DNA from: a virus
IMG/VR virus record: IMGVR_UViG_3300032241_000532
Coordinates: 1 to 23,903 of that record
Direction: 5' to 3' (one strand)
DNA: 23,903 nt
Made by a program: the position numbers and the translations under genes. Position 1 is the stretch's first letter; every line of letters starts with the position of its first letter. The notes below the pieces were generated by a model, which did no database searches, was not told the origin of the DNA, and saw nothing but the letters and a program-made list of their open reading frames with translations. Below are positions 6,408 to 18,700 of this stretch, in pieces.

Positions 6408-6794
6408 ATGTCAGACCTTGCAGCCAAAATCTTCGCCGTCGAAGACATTGAGAGTGAACTCGTTGATGTAGAAATCTGGGGCGTGACCGTCCTAGTGAAA
6501 TCTATGACTGCTCGCGCTCGCCAAGGCATGATTGCTCGCACGGTGGACGAAAACGGCAAGATGGACATTTCGCAGGTTCTCCCTGAGATGGTGATCGCCT
6601 GCACCTACGACCCTGAAACCGGCGAGAAGGTCTTCAAGGACAGTGACCGTGAGGCACTGCTGGCGAAGTCCGCAGCCGCAATCGAACAGATTTCTACCGT
6701 CGCTATGCGCCTCTCTGGTATGACTGCTGAGGCTGTGGCTGCGGTGGGAAAAGACTTGCCCTCGACGCAGAACGACGCTTCCTCTTTGAGTTAG
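6408..6794 (+). CDS. Tail assembly chaperone, short (zero-frame) product
   Basis: 128 residues, the zero-frame product equivalent to lambda gpG. The N-terminal region is a folded domain (LAAKIFAVEDIESELVDVEIWG ... TARARQGMIARTVDE), followed by acidic helical sequence. It carries a canonical slippery heptamer G GGA AAA at 6746-6752, read GTG GGA AAA GAC in the zero frame (codons 113-116). Beyond the slip, translation runs on for 13 more codons to TAG at 6792-6794. The position between the tube protein and tape measure genes and the overlapping second frame are the hallmarks of the G/GT pair. Chaperones of this type coat the tape measure while the tube assembles and are absent from the virion. 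Confidence 0.85.
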   Translation: MSDLAAKIFAVEDIESELVDVEIWGVTVLVKSMTARARQGMIARTVDENGKMDISQVLPEMVIACTYDPETGEKVFKDSDREALLAKSAAAIEQISTVAMRLSGMTAEAVAAVGKDLPSTQNDASSLS

Positions 6795-6940
6795 CCGAGA
6801 AGTTAGGTCGCACATTTGAGGAACTGCTTGACGGTTCTCCATCACACAAACCGTTGAGTGCGATGGAGATGCTGGAATGGCAGACAGTCTGGGCGTTGCG
6901 GGCAGAAGAACAAGAGCGTGCGATGAAGGACAACCGCTAG
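6408..6940 (+). CDS. Tail assembly chaperone, -1 frameshift fusion product (GT-type)
   Basis: Joined reading 6408-6752 then 6752-6940, 177 residues. After a -1 slip from G GGA AAA to GGG AAA, the next codon is AGA at 6752-6754. A clean 62-codon frame follows: RLALDAERRFLFELAEKLG, FEELLDGSPSHKPLSAMEMLEWQTVWALRAEEQ, ending MKDNR and TAG. This tail looks like real T-domain sequence, with a charged helix and the 'm...e~.~W.a~...~e.e' pattern common in siphovirus T extensions. The extension has no start of its own with a good ribosome binding site. Its stop lies 14 bases before the tape measure ATG. I see no strong hairpin after the slip site; CGACGC is repeated at 6763-6768 and 6773-6778 but does not form a stem. 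Confidence 0.85.
6746..6752 (+). promoter_or_regulatory. Programmed -1 ribosomal slippery site GGGAAAA
   Basis: The heptamer fits X XXY YYZ in the right phase (G GGA AAA). Both tRNAs can re-pair after a one-base backward slip. The resulting frame is open from 6752 to 6940 and the zero frame stops at 6794, giving short and long chaperones from one start. Confidence 0.85.
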
Positions 6941-6942
6941 GC

Positions 6943-6951
6943 GGGAGGTGA
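6943..6951 (+). promoter_or_regulatory. Strong ribosome binding site of the tape measure gene
   Basis: GGGAGGTGA is almost a full match to the complement of the 16S rRNA tail, 3 bases before the ATG at 6955. It shows that the host uses the ordinary anti-Shine-Dalgarno sequence. Confidence 0.75.
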
Positions 6952-6954
6952 AAA

Positions 6955-9675
6955 ATGGCGACAGATTACGACTTGAGGCTCCGTATCCTCGGAGATGACC
7001 ATCAAGCAATCGAAGCCATTGAGCACGTCGCCAAAGCATCAGAACTCGTTGGTGAAAAGATTGCCGACCACTGGAAGAGCACCTTCTCGTCCCTCAAGCG
7101 AGAGGTTGGCTGGTTCGGTGTCGCGCTCGGTGTCGAAAAAGGTCTTGACCTAGCCTCCATTCAGGTTTCAGCACAGAAGGTTCAGTCCACCCTTCTCAAT
7201 AACCAGAAAGCAATCGGATCATCGTTCGTCGGAACCTTGACAGCACTTGACGGTGCGAACAAGACGATGATTACGGGCAGCATGAGTGCGTCAAGTTTCA
7301 GCAAGATCGCACAAGGGAACTTGCAACTCTACTCGTCGCAACTTGACAACATGGCGACGCAAATGTCGTTGCAGACGGGTATCGCGAAGAACCAAGTCGT
7401 GCAAGCGCAGAACCTCTTACTGCCGAACAAGGACTTAGTGAAACTGTTCTCGCAACAAGCGGGAACGATGCAAGAGTCACTGAACGCTGCCGCCAACATC
7501 TCTGCAATCATGGGTGGGAACGGGCGCGGTATTGCTGGAACCTCTCGTATGCTCGGTCGCTTGCTTGCCGACCCCGCGAAGTCCATGGGTTCCATGAAGC
7601 GATTTGGTGTCACTCTTTCACAACAAGAGCAAGCACGGATCAAGCAAGTGGAGAAGACGAACGGTCTGCTCGCTGCTCAGGCGTTATTCCTCAAGGACAT
7701 TACGCAACACACGCAAGGCTTGGCCGTGAACTCGATTTCACCAATGGAGAAGTTGAAGAACTCGGTCACGATTATCTTCCAGACACTCGGCCTCGGACTG
7801 TTGCCAATCCTTGACACGATGGCGAAGGACTTGGCCGGAGTGGTGAATAGTCTTTTGCCGATCTTGCAGGGTCTTCAGGGGCCAATGAGAATGATCTCCG
7901 ACCAACTCGGTAAGGGTCTCAGCATGATCCTTGCAGCAGTCGTTCCTCTCGTCCAAATCTTCTCTCAAGGGTTCTTGCCACTCATCGTCAAGGTCGCAGC
8001 CACGCTGTTTGAGGGGTTCGGTCAGGTTGCGAAGGTCATTGACACCTTCCTCAACAACCACATGAAACAGATTGTCGCGGTTTTCACTACCCTCACGAAC
8101 ATCATCGCCAGTGGCTTGACTACGGGGCTCAACGAGATTGCCGGTGCATTTCAGCAAATGGCGAACTCGGGGCAACTCGGAGACTTGTTCCAGTCGCTCA
8201 CACAGTCGTTGCAAATAATGATGCCGATCCTTCCGGCGGTTCTCGACGCCTTCTCGCAGTTCATCATCGCCCTTCTCCCAATCGCTGTTCAGATGTTGCC
8301 GGTCATGGTGCAGTCTTTCCGGCTCTTCGCAATCTTGATGAAGAGCATCTTCCTTCCGGTTGCCAAGTTAGTTAGTGAAATCCTCAAGGTCTGGCAAGAA
8401 TACTTCAAGGGTCTTGACCCACTGATTGCCGGTCTGGCCGCAATCTGGTTTACCCGTGACTTGTTCGTTCTCCCTCTGAACGCTATCGCAGACGGGTTCT
8501 CAGGCATTATGTCTAAGGGTATTGCCCTAATGAAGTGGATAACGGGTATTCGCGCTGAGGGTGGCTTTATGAGCCTCTTGAGGGGTGGGGTTGGTAAGTT
8601 CTTCGGTAGTGGTGAAAAGGCCGCAACGCATGCCGCCGAAAGTGCTGCTCTCGGTGGGGCAGAGGGAGAAGCCGCTGGTGTCGCTGGCGGTGGTGGTGTA
8701 ATCGGTCTCATAAATAAGATCAAGGCACTCCGAGCACTCAAGACTGCGAAAGCCCTTGAGGAAGCCGCCACCCTCGCGAAGACCGTGGATAGTGCTGGTG
8801 GAATGACCGAAGGATTGACCGCACTACGCGGTGGTCTCTTGGCATCAGGGACAATCCCAGAGGCCGCTGCTGCCGGTGGAGCGGCTGAGGCTGGTGCTGC
8901 TGCCGGTGCTGGTGCAGGTGGAATACTTGGAGTAGAGGCAAGTGTCCCGGTCATCGGTTGGATTGCTGCTGCCATCACTGCCATCGGTGCTGCCGGCTAC
9001 TACATGTACAAACACTTTGAGACCTTCCGGCGTGGCATTGACCGCTTCGGTGGGTTCTTTACTGAAATCGGTAAGGGCTTCGCCACAGCCGGCGTAGTCA
9101 TCTGGCATTGGATTGACGGGGCCTACCAGAAGATCGTTCACCTCTACGACTTCATCATCTCTCTACCGGGGAAGATTGGCAACTTCATCGTTTCCACCTT
9201 TGACGGCATCGTGAGTTGGATTGAGAACCTACCGAACTTACTCTTGCGCTCTGTCGAGAAGTTGGGTCAGACGATTTGGGGAGCCATCGTGAGTTCCTAC
9301 CGGCAGTTGGTTCCGGGGTGGATGCAAGGTGTAATCTCTAGCATCGGCAGTGCGATTGGCAGCGTAGGGAACTTTCTCTTCGGTGGTTCCACGCCGGTTG
9401 CGAAACACCACAACGGCGGTGTCGTGCAAGGGCCTCTCGGTCGAGAGATGCCAACGATCCTTCGTGCCGGTGAGGGTGTCCTCACAATCTCGCAGATGAA
9501 CGCCTTGAGGAACCCGCGCTACGGCAGTGGTGGTGGAAACATGGTTATCCACCCGAACGCTGTGACAATCAACGTGCAAGGGAGCGTTGATCCGCAAGTT
9601 GCAAAGATGATCCAAGACCATGTGAGTACGCAGTTTGGGGAGTTGCAACGCACTCTGCGGTCAATGGGGAGGTAG
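6955..9675 (+). CDS. Tape measure protein
   Basis: 906 residues, the second longest gene, directly after the chaperone pair. The N-terminus is a charged helix (DYDLRLRILGDDHQAIEAIEH). Long Ala/Gln/Leu helical stretches follow. Hydrophobic regions lie at about residues 308-352 (LSMILAAVVPLVQIF), 420-472 (MMPILPAVLDAFSQFIIALLP) and 661-685 (PVIGWIAAAITAIGAAGYY), consistent with tape measures that insert in the membrane during DNA entry. Between about 560 and 660 the protein is extremely Ala/Gly-rich. The end has the actinophage tape-measure motif HHNGGVVQGPLGREMPTILRAG, continuing EGVLTISQM. No peptidase or lysozyme domain is seen. At roughly 0.15 nm per residue, a tail of about 130-140 nm would be expected. 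Confidence 0.9.
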   Translation: MATDYDLRLRILGDDHQAIEAIEHVAKASELVGEKIADHWKSTFSSLKREVGWFGVALGVEKGLDLASIQVSAQKVQSTLLNNQKAIGSSFVGTLTALDGANKTMITGSMSASSFSKIAQGNLQLYSSQLDNMATQMSLQTGIAKNQVVQAQNLLLPNKDLVKLFSQQAGTMQESLNAAANISAIMGGNGRGIAGTSRMLGRLLADPAKSMGSMKRFGVTLSQQEQARIKQVEKTNGLLAAQALFLKDITQHTQGLAVNSISPMEKLKNSVTIIFQTLGLGLLPILDTMAKDLAGVVNSLLPILQGLQGPMRMISDQLGKGLSMILAAVVPLVQIFSQGFLPLIVKVAATLFEGFGQVAKVIDTFLNNHMKQIVAVFTTLTNIIASGLTTGLNEIAGAFQQMANSGQLGDLFQSLTQSLQIMMPILPAVLDAFSQFIIALLPIAVQMLPVMVQSFRLFAILMKSIFLPVAKLVSEILKVWQEYFKGLDPLIAGLAAIWFTRDLFVLPLNAIADGFSGIMSKGIALMKWITGIRAEGGFMSLLRGGVGKFFGSGEKAATHAAESAALGGAEGEAAGVAGGGGVIGLINKIKALRALKTAKALEEAATLAKTVDSAGGMTEGLTALRGGLLASGTIPEAAAAGGAAEAGAAAGAGAGGILGVEASVPVIGWIAAAITAIGAAGYYMYKHFETFRRGIDRFGGFFTEIGKGFATAGVVIWHWIDGAYQKIVHLYDFIISLPGKIGNFIVSTFDGIVSWIENLPNLLLRSVEKLGQTIWGAIVSSYRQLVPGWMQGVISSIGSAIGSVGNFLFGGSTPVAKHHNGGVVQGPLGREMPTILRAGEGVLTISQMNALRNPRYGSGGGNMVIHPNAVTINVQGSVDPQVAKMIQDHVSTQFGELQRTLRSMGR

Positions 9676-9712
9676 TTTCACCATTTACGCGGTAGTCTAG
9701 AGACTGGTCGCC
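9676..9712 (+). promoter_or_regulatory. Gap before the giant gene with a short dyad
   Basis: This 37-base gap precedes the giant gene and has no clear Shine-Dalgarno sequence. It contains AGTCT (9694-9698), AG, then AGACT (9701-9705), a near-perfect dyad of five base pairs. TAGTCT (9693-9698) fits the loose TAnnnT -10 pattern, but no good -35 is visible. The dyad could be an operator, a weak hairpin or chance. Confidence 0.3.
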
Positions 9713-12700
9713 ATGAAACCTTACTTCTCGAAGCCCAACTACACCGATGTATCAGGGCCGAACTGGACGGTAGTCAATGCCAGTGATGGAACTCAGGCAC
9801 TCAACGACCTCTCTGCGCTCGCAGTCAAGACCGTTGCTGAAACTCCTTACGGTGGTTATGTCACGGCGGCACACGCCGACCCAATCTTCTCCATGTTCTC
9901 GGCAACGAGTGTGCTTTCCACCAAGAGCAGGGGAACGCGCTGGACGGTAAACGAACTGTCGGGCAACGTCCGAGACACCGGCGACACCTTCGTCTATGTG
10001 GACAGTGTTGAGGGTTTCACTAAGGGTCAAGTTGCAGCAATCCTTGAGGGCATCTCACAAGACCCACAAGGCGACGCAGCGAACACCTCAGTCTCTCCCG
10101 ACGCCTTCTATAGCGAGTGGCTCGACATTGGCAGTGTCGGACTTATTCCAGCATCACCGACCACACCGGCGACCTCAGACAACTGCCTCTACTTCCCTGT
10201 CAATGCCTCTACATGGTTCACGCCGATCACCTCTGGGCAGTTTGACCAGCAAGGCGTGGCGGGTGCGATTACGCCCGCTTACGTTGGTTCGACTGCTCCC
10301 GACCCAAGTCGTGCGCTCTACATCTCTGCGAGTGCCGATCAGCAAGCACGGGACAACTTGCTCACCTTGCTCCCCGACTGGGTTGGGCCGCTCCAAGTCA
10401 CGGCGATTTCAGTAGCAAGCGACAAGACAACCGTCACGCTTCTCGGAACGACGCTCGGACTTGCTCAAGGTCAGACGCTCACCATCGCGAACTCTTACAA
10501 CGGCATGGGGTTCTGGGCCGGCATCATCACGGGTCTTAGTGAAACAACCGTCACAGGTCACACGGTCATCACGACCACCTTGACCACGGCGAACCAAGGT
10601 AGTGGATCGTTTGACGTTCCAGCAAACCTCGGTGGCTATGTTCTCCCTTCAGATGTTGCAGCCGGTCGCTACTGTCTAGCCTTCGCAGCGACCTTGACGG
10701 ACACGAACGGCGTTCCCACGGTCTTCACCGTCAATAACACTTCTAACGCTCTCGGAGTGACCTTCTTCACCACTCCTTACCTCGCAACCACCGTAAACAC
10801 GGATCAGAGTTTCGTCACTCAGGTTGAGGGTCTCGGGCAGAAGGTTCGCTACTACTTTCCAGCAACGGGGGCTACGGGCGCACCCAACCAACCACCCTCG
10901 GCATCTGCGGTTGGGCAGTTCCCGATTGTCACCGTCACGGGCATCTGGCCACAAGAGTTCAATGTCTATGGTGCTGAAATCGTAAACTGCAACGCCGGCT
11001 CGTCATACTTTGAGGTTCTCTCTTCGGCAACCGACGATGCAACGGTCTCTCTTGACTATGCGACGGCAACTTTCTACCTTCCGGGTTCGGTGGACAGTGA
11101 TGGCAACGCTGTGGACGGATCGCACTACGGAGCCAACTTATTCTTCCCAATCAACGTCGTAGCGATTGACGGGCCTCCTGTTGCCACCTTCCAAGCGATG
11201 AGTGACGCAACCAGCGTGACCGTAGGCGGCACGACCTACCCGAACGCCCGTGTGATTTCAGTAGACGACGTCTCAAACATCTTCGTCGGGCAACACTTAG
11301 CCTTCCGTGAAGAATACACGCAAAACCTTTCCACCACTGCGACGGCAACCGCTTCCTCAAACACTCTGAACTTCTCTGGTCATGTAGTTGCCAACCACTA
11401 CAGCATCACGGGTGTCAGTGACGCTGTGGCCGCTCAACTCGGTATCGGCGCACCTTTGACGAAGACTGGTGGTGGAACCGGCTGGCCAGCAGGAACCTAC
11501 ATAACGAACATCTACAATGTCGGTACGAACAATAACACGGTTGTCACGAACCACCCATGGCGTTCCACCACACAGACTTGCAATCATCACACCCTCACGA
11601 ATAGCATCTCTACGACTGCGACTGGTCTGACCGGCGACGTTGTGACGGTTGCTTCGGTGAACGATTGGTTCCCTCACCACAGCGGATCGGTGCTCACCGT
11701 TGTCTCCAACTCCGGTGGACATTTCACTATTCAAGACGAGAACGGGCTCAATCAGGCTCCGAACTCCGTGAAGTCAAGTGCGACCATTACCTTCGCCTCA
11801 GCCAATCAACCGAGTTGGTACGTCATTGACGTCAATAGTGCAGACACGACTTTCACCATCGCTTGTTCCTCTCTCTCCGCTGGCACGGTGTACACGGTCA
11901 CGGGTCAAGACGCACCAGACGGTTCTGCGCCGGTCAATCAACCGATGGTCTATGCCAACGGTGCATCGGCCAATGACATTTACGCCTACGACAGTCAAGT
12001 TGATGAAGGTGCGACCCTTGACGTTGCTGGTGGAACCACAGGAGCAGGTGTCATCGCCTTCACGGGCGTCGCAGATGACGTCAAGTGGAACCATGTTGCC
12101 GGAACGGTGGTCGGGTCATACGACTTCGGCCCTCGCTACATTGGTAGTGAAACCGTTGGCGACCTTGAGGTCATTGACCCAATCCACATCGGTTCACGCA
12201 CTCAGGCGCGACTTCACCACAAGATCAAGCGTGGGGCGCAAGAGTTCTCGGTCAATGCCAATCCGAATACGCTCGGTCACGGCAAGATTGACATTTACGG
12301 AACCTACTACTCCTACGACACGTACGGCAACACCGTTGGCTGGCTGCCGAACACGGGTATCGGTGGTTTCACTACCCTTGCCGACTATTACGGACTTGGA
12401 CGCATTGACAGTGGCTACTTCACGAATGGGAGTGCCTACGTCACGGGAGTTGCGAACGCTGCACGATTTTTCACCATCGGGGACACGGTTGAGATTGTCA
12501 ATGACGTTTCCTACACCTACCTTCCCGCGAACACGACCATCATCGGTGCTGTAAATAACGGCAATAAGGGTTGGACGCTCTGGCTCAGTAATGCCTACAA
12601 CGGCTCAAACGGCTACCAGCAACTCCGCGTGAACATCGCTACTTGCCACACGGTCATCGTGGGTAGTGGTGAAACCGCAGAAGCCGTTGTCGTGATTACG

Positions 12701-15700
12701 CAGAACCCAACGAAGTCCACCTTGCCTCACGAACAGACACTCGACGGTCGAACGGGTGCTGCTGCCTTCCGTTCCCCGTTCCTCTGGAAGTTGGCTCCGG
12801 GTCAGAAGTTTCACTACGACCATAAGGCGGGCGAACCTGTCTCCACGCCGAACTTGCCCTACCGACTTCCGAGTTTCAGCAAGACTGCCCATGCCAAGAA
12901 CGCTCCGATCCTCGGCGCACCGGACAACGCAGTTGTCTATGACATTACGAATGGCACGAACTACACGGCGGCTGCGGCAATCGTCGCATCAAACCTTTCC
13001 GGCGACCTCTTCGTCAATGCTGAAACCGAAATCGCTGTCGGACACCCGTGGGTTGAGGCTGGCGTCAATGGGCAACCGAACACCGCAACGATCCTCGTCA
13101 GTGACACTCCGGCTCGTTCATCGCACATCAAACTCGCTACAAGCGCAGGACAGCCGACTACTGAAATCACGCCAGTCTTGCAGAGTGGACTGACGGTTCT
13201 CCCGCCAGAGATCGCTCGATTGGCCGGTGACGTCGTGCTGACCGATGCCAGCATTGAGGCAGTTCTTGACACCCATGTCGCTGACGTCACGGCAGTCGTG
13301 GTTGGAGCCCCCACACCGACTTCACAGACCTACACGGTTCAGAACATCACCAAGATTGACAACTCACCCTACGGCTACCACCTTGAGGTTGAGACAACGG
13401 ACTACGCCGCCATCACAAGTCCGGGGTATGCTTACATTTCACTAACCAGCGTTTCGCCAAGTGATTTTGACATTTCTTCGTACTTGACCTTCGTTGCCGA
13501 GCCGGTTCAGAACTACACGGTTTATAACGCTGCGAAGTATTCCAGCACGGTCGCTACCTATGCCTTCTTGACGAGCAAAGACCCGAACCTCAATCTGGGC
13601 GACCACATAACGGTTAGTGGTTTCACTGGAACTCATGCTTCTGAACTCAATGTCACGAACGGCAAGGTTGTCGGGATTGACGTCCACCCCTACACTCCGG
13701 GCGGCTTCTCTTACACCACCTATGACGTTCAGGTTCCCTCTGGATCAACCTTTAGTTGGGTTGGCGGCTACGGAACCGCTGTTCCACCTCAGAAGTTTAC
13801 AATCACGGTTGATGCCCTTCCAAGTGACACCTACATCTCTGGTGGAACCGTCACGGTCTTGACCCCCGGAACCATCACGGTCTCGGCAACCAACAACTTC
13901 TCTGTCGGTGATCAGGTTGCCTTGAGTGGACTTTCACCATCTAGTCTCAATACGGGTGCTTACGATACCTACTGGTACACCGGCGACTTGTCGGACTTCC
14001 AAACGGGGCTCGGATACGGTGTAGTGAAATCTTCGTCAGGGTCATCGTTCACGCTTGAGTGCGGTCCTCAGCAGAAGTCCGATCCTTCCATTGAGACCAC
14101 CGCCACGCCCATCTACGACCCGCCTGCTGGAACTTACAGTGGTTTGTCGGGTATCGCCTACCGATTGACCGCACTAGAGGTCACGGCTCCGAATGGCGAT
14201 GCGAACAGTCTGACGGTCGGTGGTGTAATCTCCGGCTCTTACATTCAGTCCGGAACCACCGTTATCTCTATTCCCAATGAGAGTAAGTTCGTTATCAGCA
14301 AGCCGCCGATGGACGTTCCCGCCGATGGAGCAGACGTCACACTTACTTACGGTGCTGCGGAAGCGTATCTCCTTGATGTGGTGGAAACCGCAAAGATACC
14401 GAGCACTCCCTTCTACATCACGGCTGGTAGTGACCAAGTTCAGGTGCAGGCGGTTGCAACCAATCCCGATGGGGGATTGCGATTTGTCCTCAATACGCCG
14501 ATCACTACCTCGCACTCCGACCTCACGCCGATCCACCTTGCCCATTGGCCGCAAGACACGGAACTCCGTCGCATCGCTGCTCCTTATGCCTACTTGACTG
14601 ACCCGCTTGAGATTTCAGCATACGGCTCTCTGTATGTGACCCCGTTGCCATGCAAGTTCCCTGCCGGAATAGTCCTCTATGTCACAAGTCCAGATGGGTT
14701 CCAGCAGTCCTTCACGCTCGCAGATGACGCGCAGGTAGGCGACACGGTTCTCTACGCTCTCAAGTCCTCTGCGGTCATTTCTGACACTACTGTCGGTTCC
14801 ACACTTCTTACTCCCTCGGTTGTCACAGCCACCTTGTATGTTGGACAGCCGATCTCGGGAACCGGCATTGACTTCGGCACGACGATTGCTGAAATCCAAT
14901 ACTCGGCAGATGGAGTAGTCAGTTCCATCACACTCTCCAACCCTGCAACCGCAGATGGAACGGCCACTCCGCTTGACCTCGGTGAGGATTTCACTACGAC
15001 CTCTCTCTACCCTGCAACGAGTGGAGCCAACGGGTTCTTCACGACTACGGGCGATGAGACCGGAACCCCATCAGTCGGAACAGTCATCACCACCGGCTTC
15101 TACGATGACCTTCCCACGGGTGCGACCTTGTTCCTCGGCAACGATGCCACCTTCTCAACTTCGTGGTTCCCGCTTGACCCTTCTGACCCGTCCGTAGTGA
15201 AATCCTACGCAACCGAGTTTGCGAGTGACAGCGTGGCGATTGAGGTCGCAAAGCACACTCCGAAGGGTGAGGCAGTTGTCCCTGTCGTGCCGTTCCAGCC
15301 GAACTCTGTGTACGACACTCAACCATTCCCTATGCAGTTCACGCCGAACTCTTACGCTGCTGGAAACCCGAACATCATCATCTACTCAGTCGGGGTCTCG
15401 CACATCAAGGGCGATGGCATCAAACTCACTTTCACGACCGCTACGACGCACAACTTCTCGGTTGGTGAAACCGTAGAGGTTGGCGGTGGGTTCTCCATCA
15501 CAGGAACCGTGCAAGACGTTCTCTACAGTGGTGGAAACCCTACCGGCTTCACGATCCTCGGCACGACTGTCGTGGACAGTGACTACTCCAATGTCTTCGC
15601 ATCATCGCAGAGTATCAAGGTTGGGCTGCGGGTTTCCAGCACGGAACTCCCTGCTTCTGATGCAACCTTCATTCAGGCGATTGCCGATGCCACCCTCTAC

Positions 15701-18700
15701 TCGACCACTTACAACACTGAGGGCAACCTCGGCAACATTCTCAACGTTACTGAAAAGGGTCTTGGCTACTTTATCCAGATCGACGCAAATCCCTACCCGA
15801 ATGTGGCGGGTTCCAACGGCCTGATCAAGATTACGGGAGCCTCACCTTCAGCACTCAACGTCGCCAACATACCTTGGGACGATACGCAATACAACTACCC
15901 TTCGTATGTCAAGGGTCAGAAGTATGACCGTTGGTTTGGCAACCTCTCGGCGTATTCCACCGACGCTACTGCACAGACATTTACCGGCTACTTGCCCTAC
16001 CCTGATGAGGGCATCTTTGACCCCTCATTCTTCGTTCCGGAGAGCGTGAACGTCGGAGACCATGTGACCTTCGGCAACGGAACCTTGAGTGGTGCTGGAA
16101 CCGTTGCGAGCATCACGCAACCGACGAGTACCAGTGAGGGTCAAGTCGTTGTCAACGTCACCTCGTCTTCCCCGACCTTGACAACGATTGCGAGAACCTC
16201 AACCACCTCTGGGTTTATTGAGCAACCAGCCAACGTGTATTGGCTTGGCTTGCCTAGTGAAATCACTTGGAGTAGTGGCGGGAAACTAACTTCGGGAACC
16301 CTGAACTCAACCTTCACGGGTACGCAAATCACCTTGAGCCATGCACCGCAAACTGCGCTCGGTCGCCCATTCGTGATCCATTCGTCTTCTTTGACTGCAC
16401 CGAGTTCTCTGACCCTCGGCAGTGGTGGAAATCAAGAGGTGGTGTATCCTGCGACAATCCCGACCACGGCAGATGGCGGTCGCACTTACTCTGTTCGACT
16501 TGCACACGCTACCCGCAAGCCGCACGATGCTGGAAACCCAACTCAAGACTACCAATACCCCGACAATCCTTCTATCGGGGACGTGACCTATCGCCCCGAC
16601 CTCTCTGGTCTGTTCATGTGGGACGGAACCACTTGGCGATCAGCACGGTGCATGGGCGTTCGTGGCATCTACTCCTTGCTCGGCCCGAAGTTCGGGAACG
16701 GTCTAGTGCAAATCAGCATCGTGGATAGTGTGACCGGCAATGAGGCGGCTGCGGATACCTTCTCCAACCTCACTCCTACAGGTTGGAAGACTTATCATGG
16801 TGGAAACCACGCTACTGACCCGAACAAGCAAGAGTGGACGGGCGACAGCCTCTCAAGCCTGCGCTTCCACATCAACGCGCGAGTGCCACTTGACAGTTCC
16901 ATCGGGTTCCGGAGCATTTCACTAGAGGCCGACTACGTTGCTGCCCCCTTGTGTGACGATGTGTTCCTCTCGCCTTCCGACAGCATGGTCATCACGAAGG
17001 GTTCGCAGCACTTCGTTGGCTGGCAGTACGACGGTATGGGAGACAACCAGACCGGCTGGGAGGTGAAAATCTACACCGACGAGCAAGTGAGTGGCGATGG
17101 GTTTGACCCCGCCTCAACCGAGCCCGTTTACCGCATCTCTGGGAACGATGACGCAGCGCAGACGGAGATTACGACTGCATACAACTGGATCAACGGACGT
17201 CGCTACTGGGCGTATGTCCGAGTTGCTAAAAACTTCCAGAACAGGCATTGGTGGAGTGATTGGAAGAGCCGTTCCTTCTATCCGATCCTCAACCAGCCCT
17301 CAACCCCAACCGTCACGGTCTATACCGATGATGAGAACTCTTGTACTGAAATCGTTGTGCAGTCTGCCGACAACTTGCTCGGCCCGAACAACGGTTCATT
17401 CACCAACAGTGCAGGTGGGTGGGACGTCACGAGCAACGACACGGCCGGGACTTCGCTTGATGTATTGGCAACGGCAATAACGACTAGTGAAATCATTCCG
17501 ACGGGCAAGCACATTCGCAGTATCCCCATCGGTGCAGACGGATACCTTCGCACCGCAATCACCACGACCTCGCAGTGTGGAGATGTTCTGGTCTGGGGAC
17601 ACGCTCGACGCAAGTCTGACCCTATTGGTTTCCCAATCTCAGGTCAGTTCTGGATCACCATCGGTTCTGAGGCAATCCTCGTTCACAATAAGGCAGATGG
17701 CAACAACTCCGGAGACCATTTCACTATCCTTGAGCGCGGCTACAGAGGCACGACGCCTGCAACGTACGCTGTCGGTGCGGCTATCTCCTACGGCTTGCAA
17801 GATGACGTCTACATCGGATCAACCGGACTGATTTCGTGGCATGAGAAGGTAAAAACCTCGTGGGCAACAAAGGAGAATGTCGTTGTCCGTTATGTCGGTG
17901 GCAAGGCTGGTGTCGGTGGGAGCGCAGGCACGGGCCCTCAAGTTCTCAACTCGGCACGCCTCAAGGTGGAAAGTGGAAGCGGCAGAGGAACGGCGGTCAA
18001 TGGTTCCGGTGGTGGGTTCTATGTCTTTGATCCAAACGGCTACCTGACTGACGGTTGGGTTGGTCAAACCGCATACCTTGACTACCACGAAGCCGGAGTT
18101 CCCCTTGAGCCCGTGGTGATTACGGGTGTCTCTCGCGTCGGCACAGGTGCGAATGGCAAGACCGCCATTTCGTCCAACATTCAGTTCGGTAAGGTTCACG
18201 GAGACACGGTTCTCGCACAGACGCAACTTGGTGGAATGTTTGGTAAGACTTACTACTTACCATTCAACTGCACCGCAACTCCAACGCAGTTGAACACGGC
18301 ACTCACCGGCAACTCGGTTATTCCACCAGAGCATAGTTCTGTGGGTATCTTCCACAATGTCTCCGGATCGTTGTGGATTGCGAATGTTGAGTGGAAGACG
18401 AACGACGGAACCTACGCCTCGGCCTCTTACCCTGCTACCTTCGCTGGTGCTGGTGGAATGGGTCAGTTGCTCACGGCGATCGAATACGGCGTTATGGGGT
18501 CTCAGTTCTCTTACAGTGGCTCGTCTGGTGGTGTCGGGCCGGCAAAGGGCAACATTGACACTCTGCCCGTGAACATCAGCCTGCCGCGTCCTCCGCACAC
18601 TCCACATGGCAAGGGTGGCGAGTGGTTCATTCCGGGTGGAACAAACATCTATCTCACGGGTGTTCCGAAACTGTCTCAAGACGTCAACGTCCACATCTCA

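Noticed and set aside
8289-8984. A 231-codon open frame on the - strand opposite the tape measure gene
   Set aside because: It is Ala/Pro low-complexity sequence produced by reading the Ala/Gly-rich tape measure region backwards. No ribosome binding site or neighbour supports it.
6955-9675. A cell-wall hydrolase domain in the tape measure
   Set aside because: I found no lysozyme, NlpC/P60 or peptidase catalytic pattern. The C-terminal HNGGVV...AGEGVL block is the usual tape-measure end.
11778-12554. A 258-codon + strand frame inside the giant gene
   Set aside because: It is rich in Arg, Ser, Pro and Thr in the manner of a shifted reading of the giant gene, has no domain and no start signal, and lies wholly inside a clearly coding frame.
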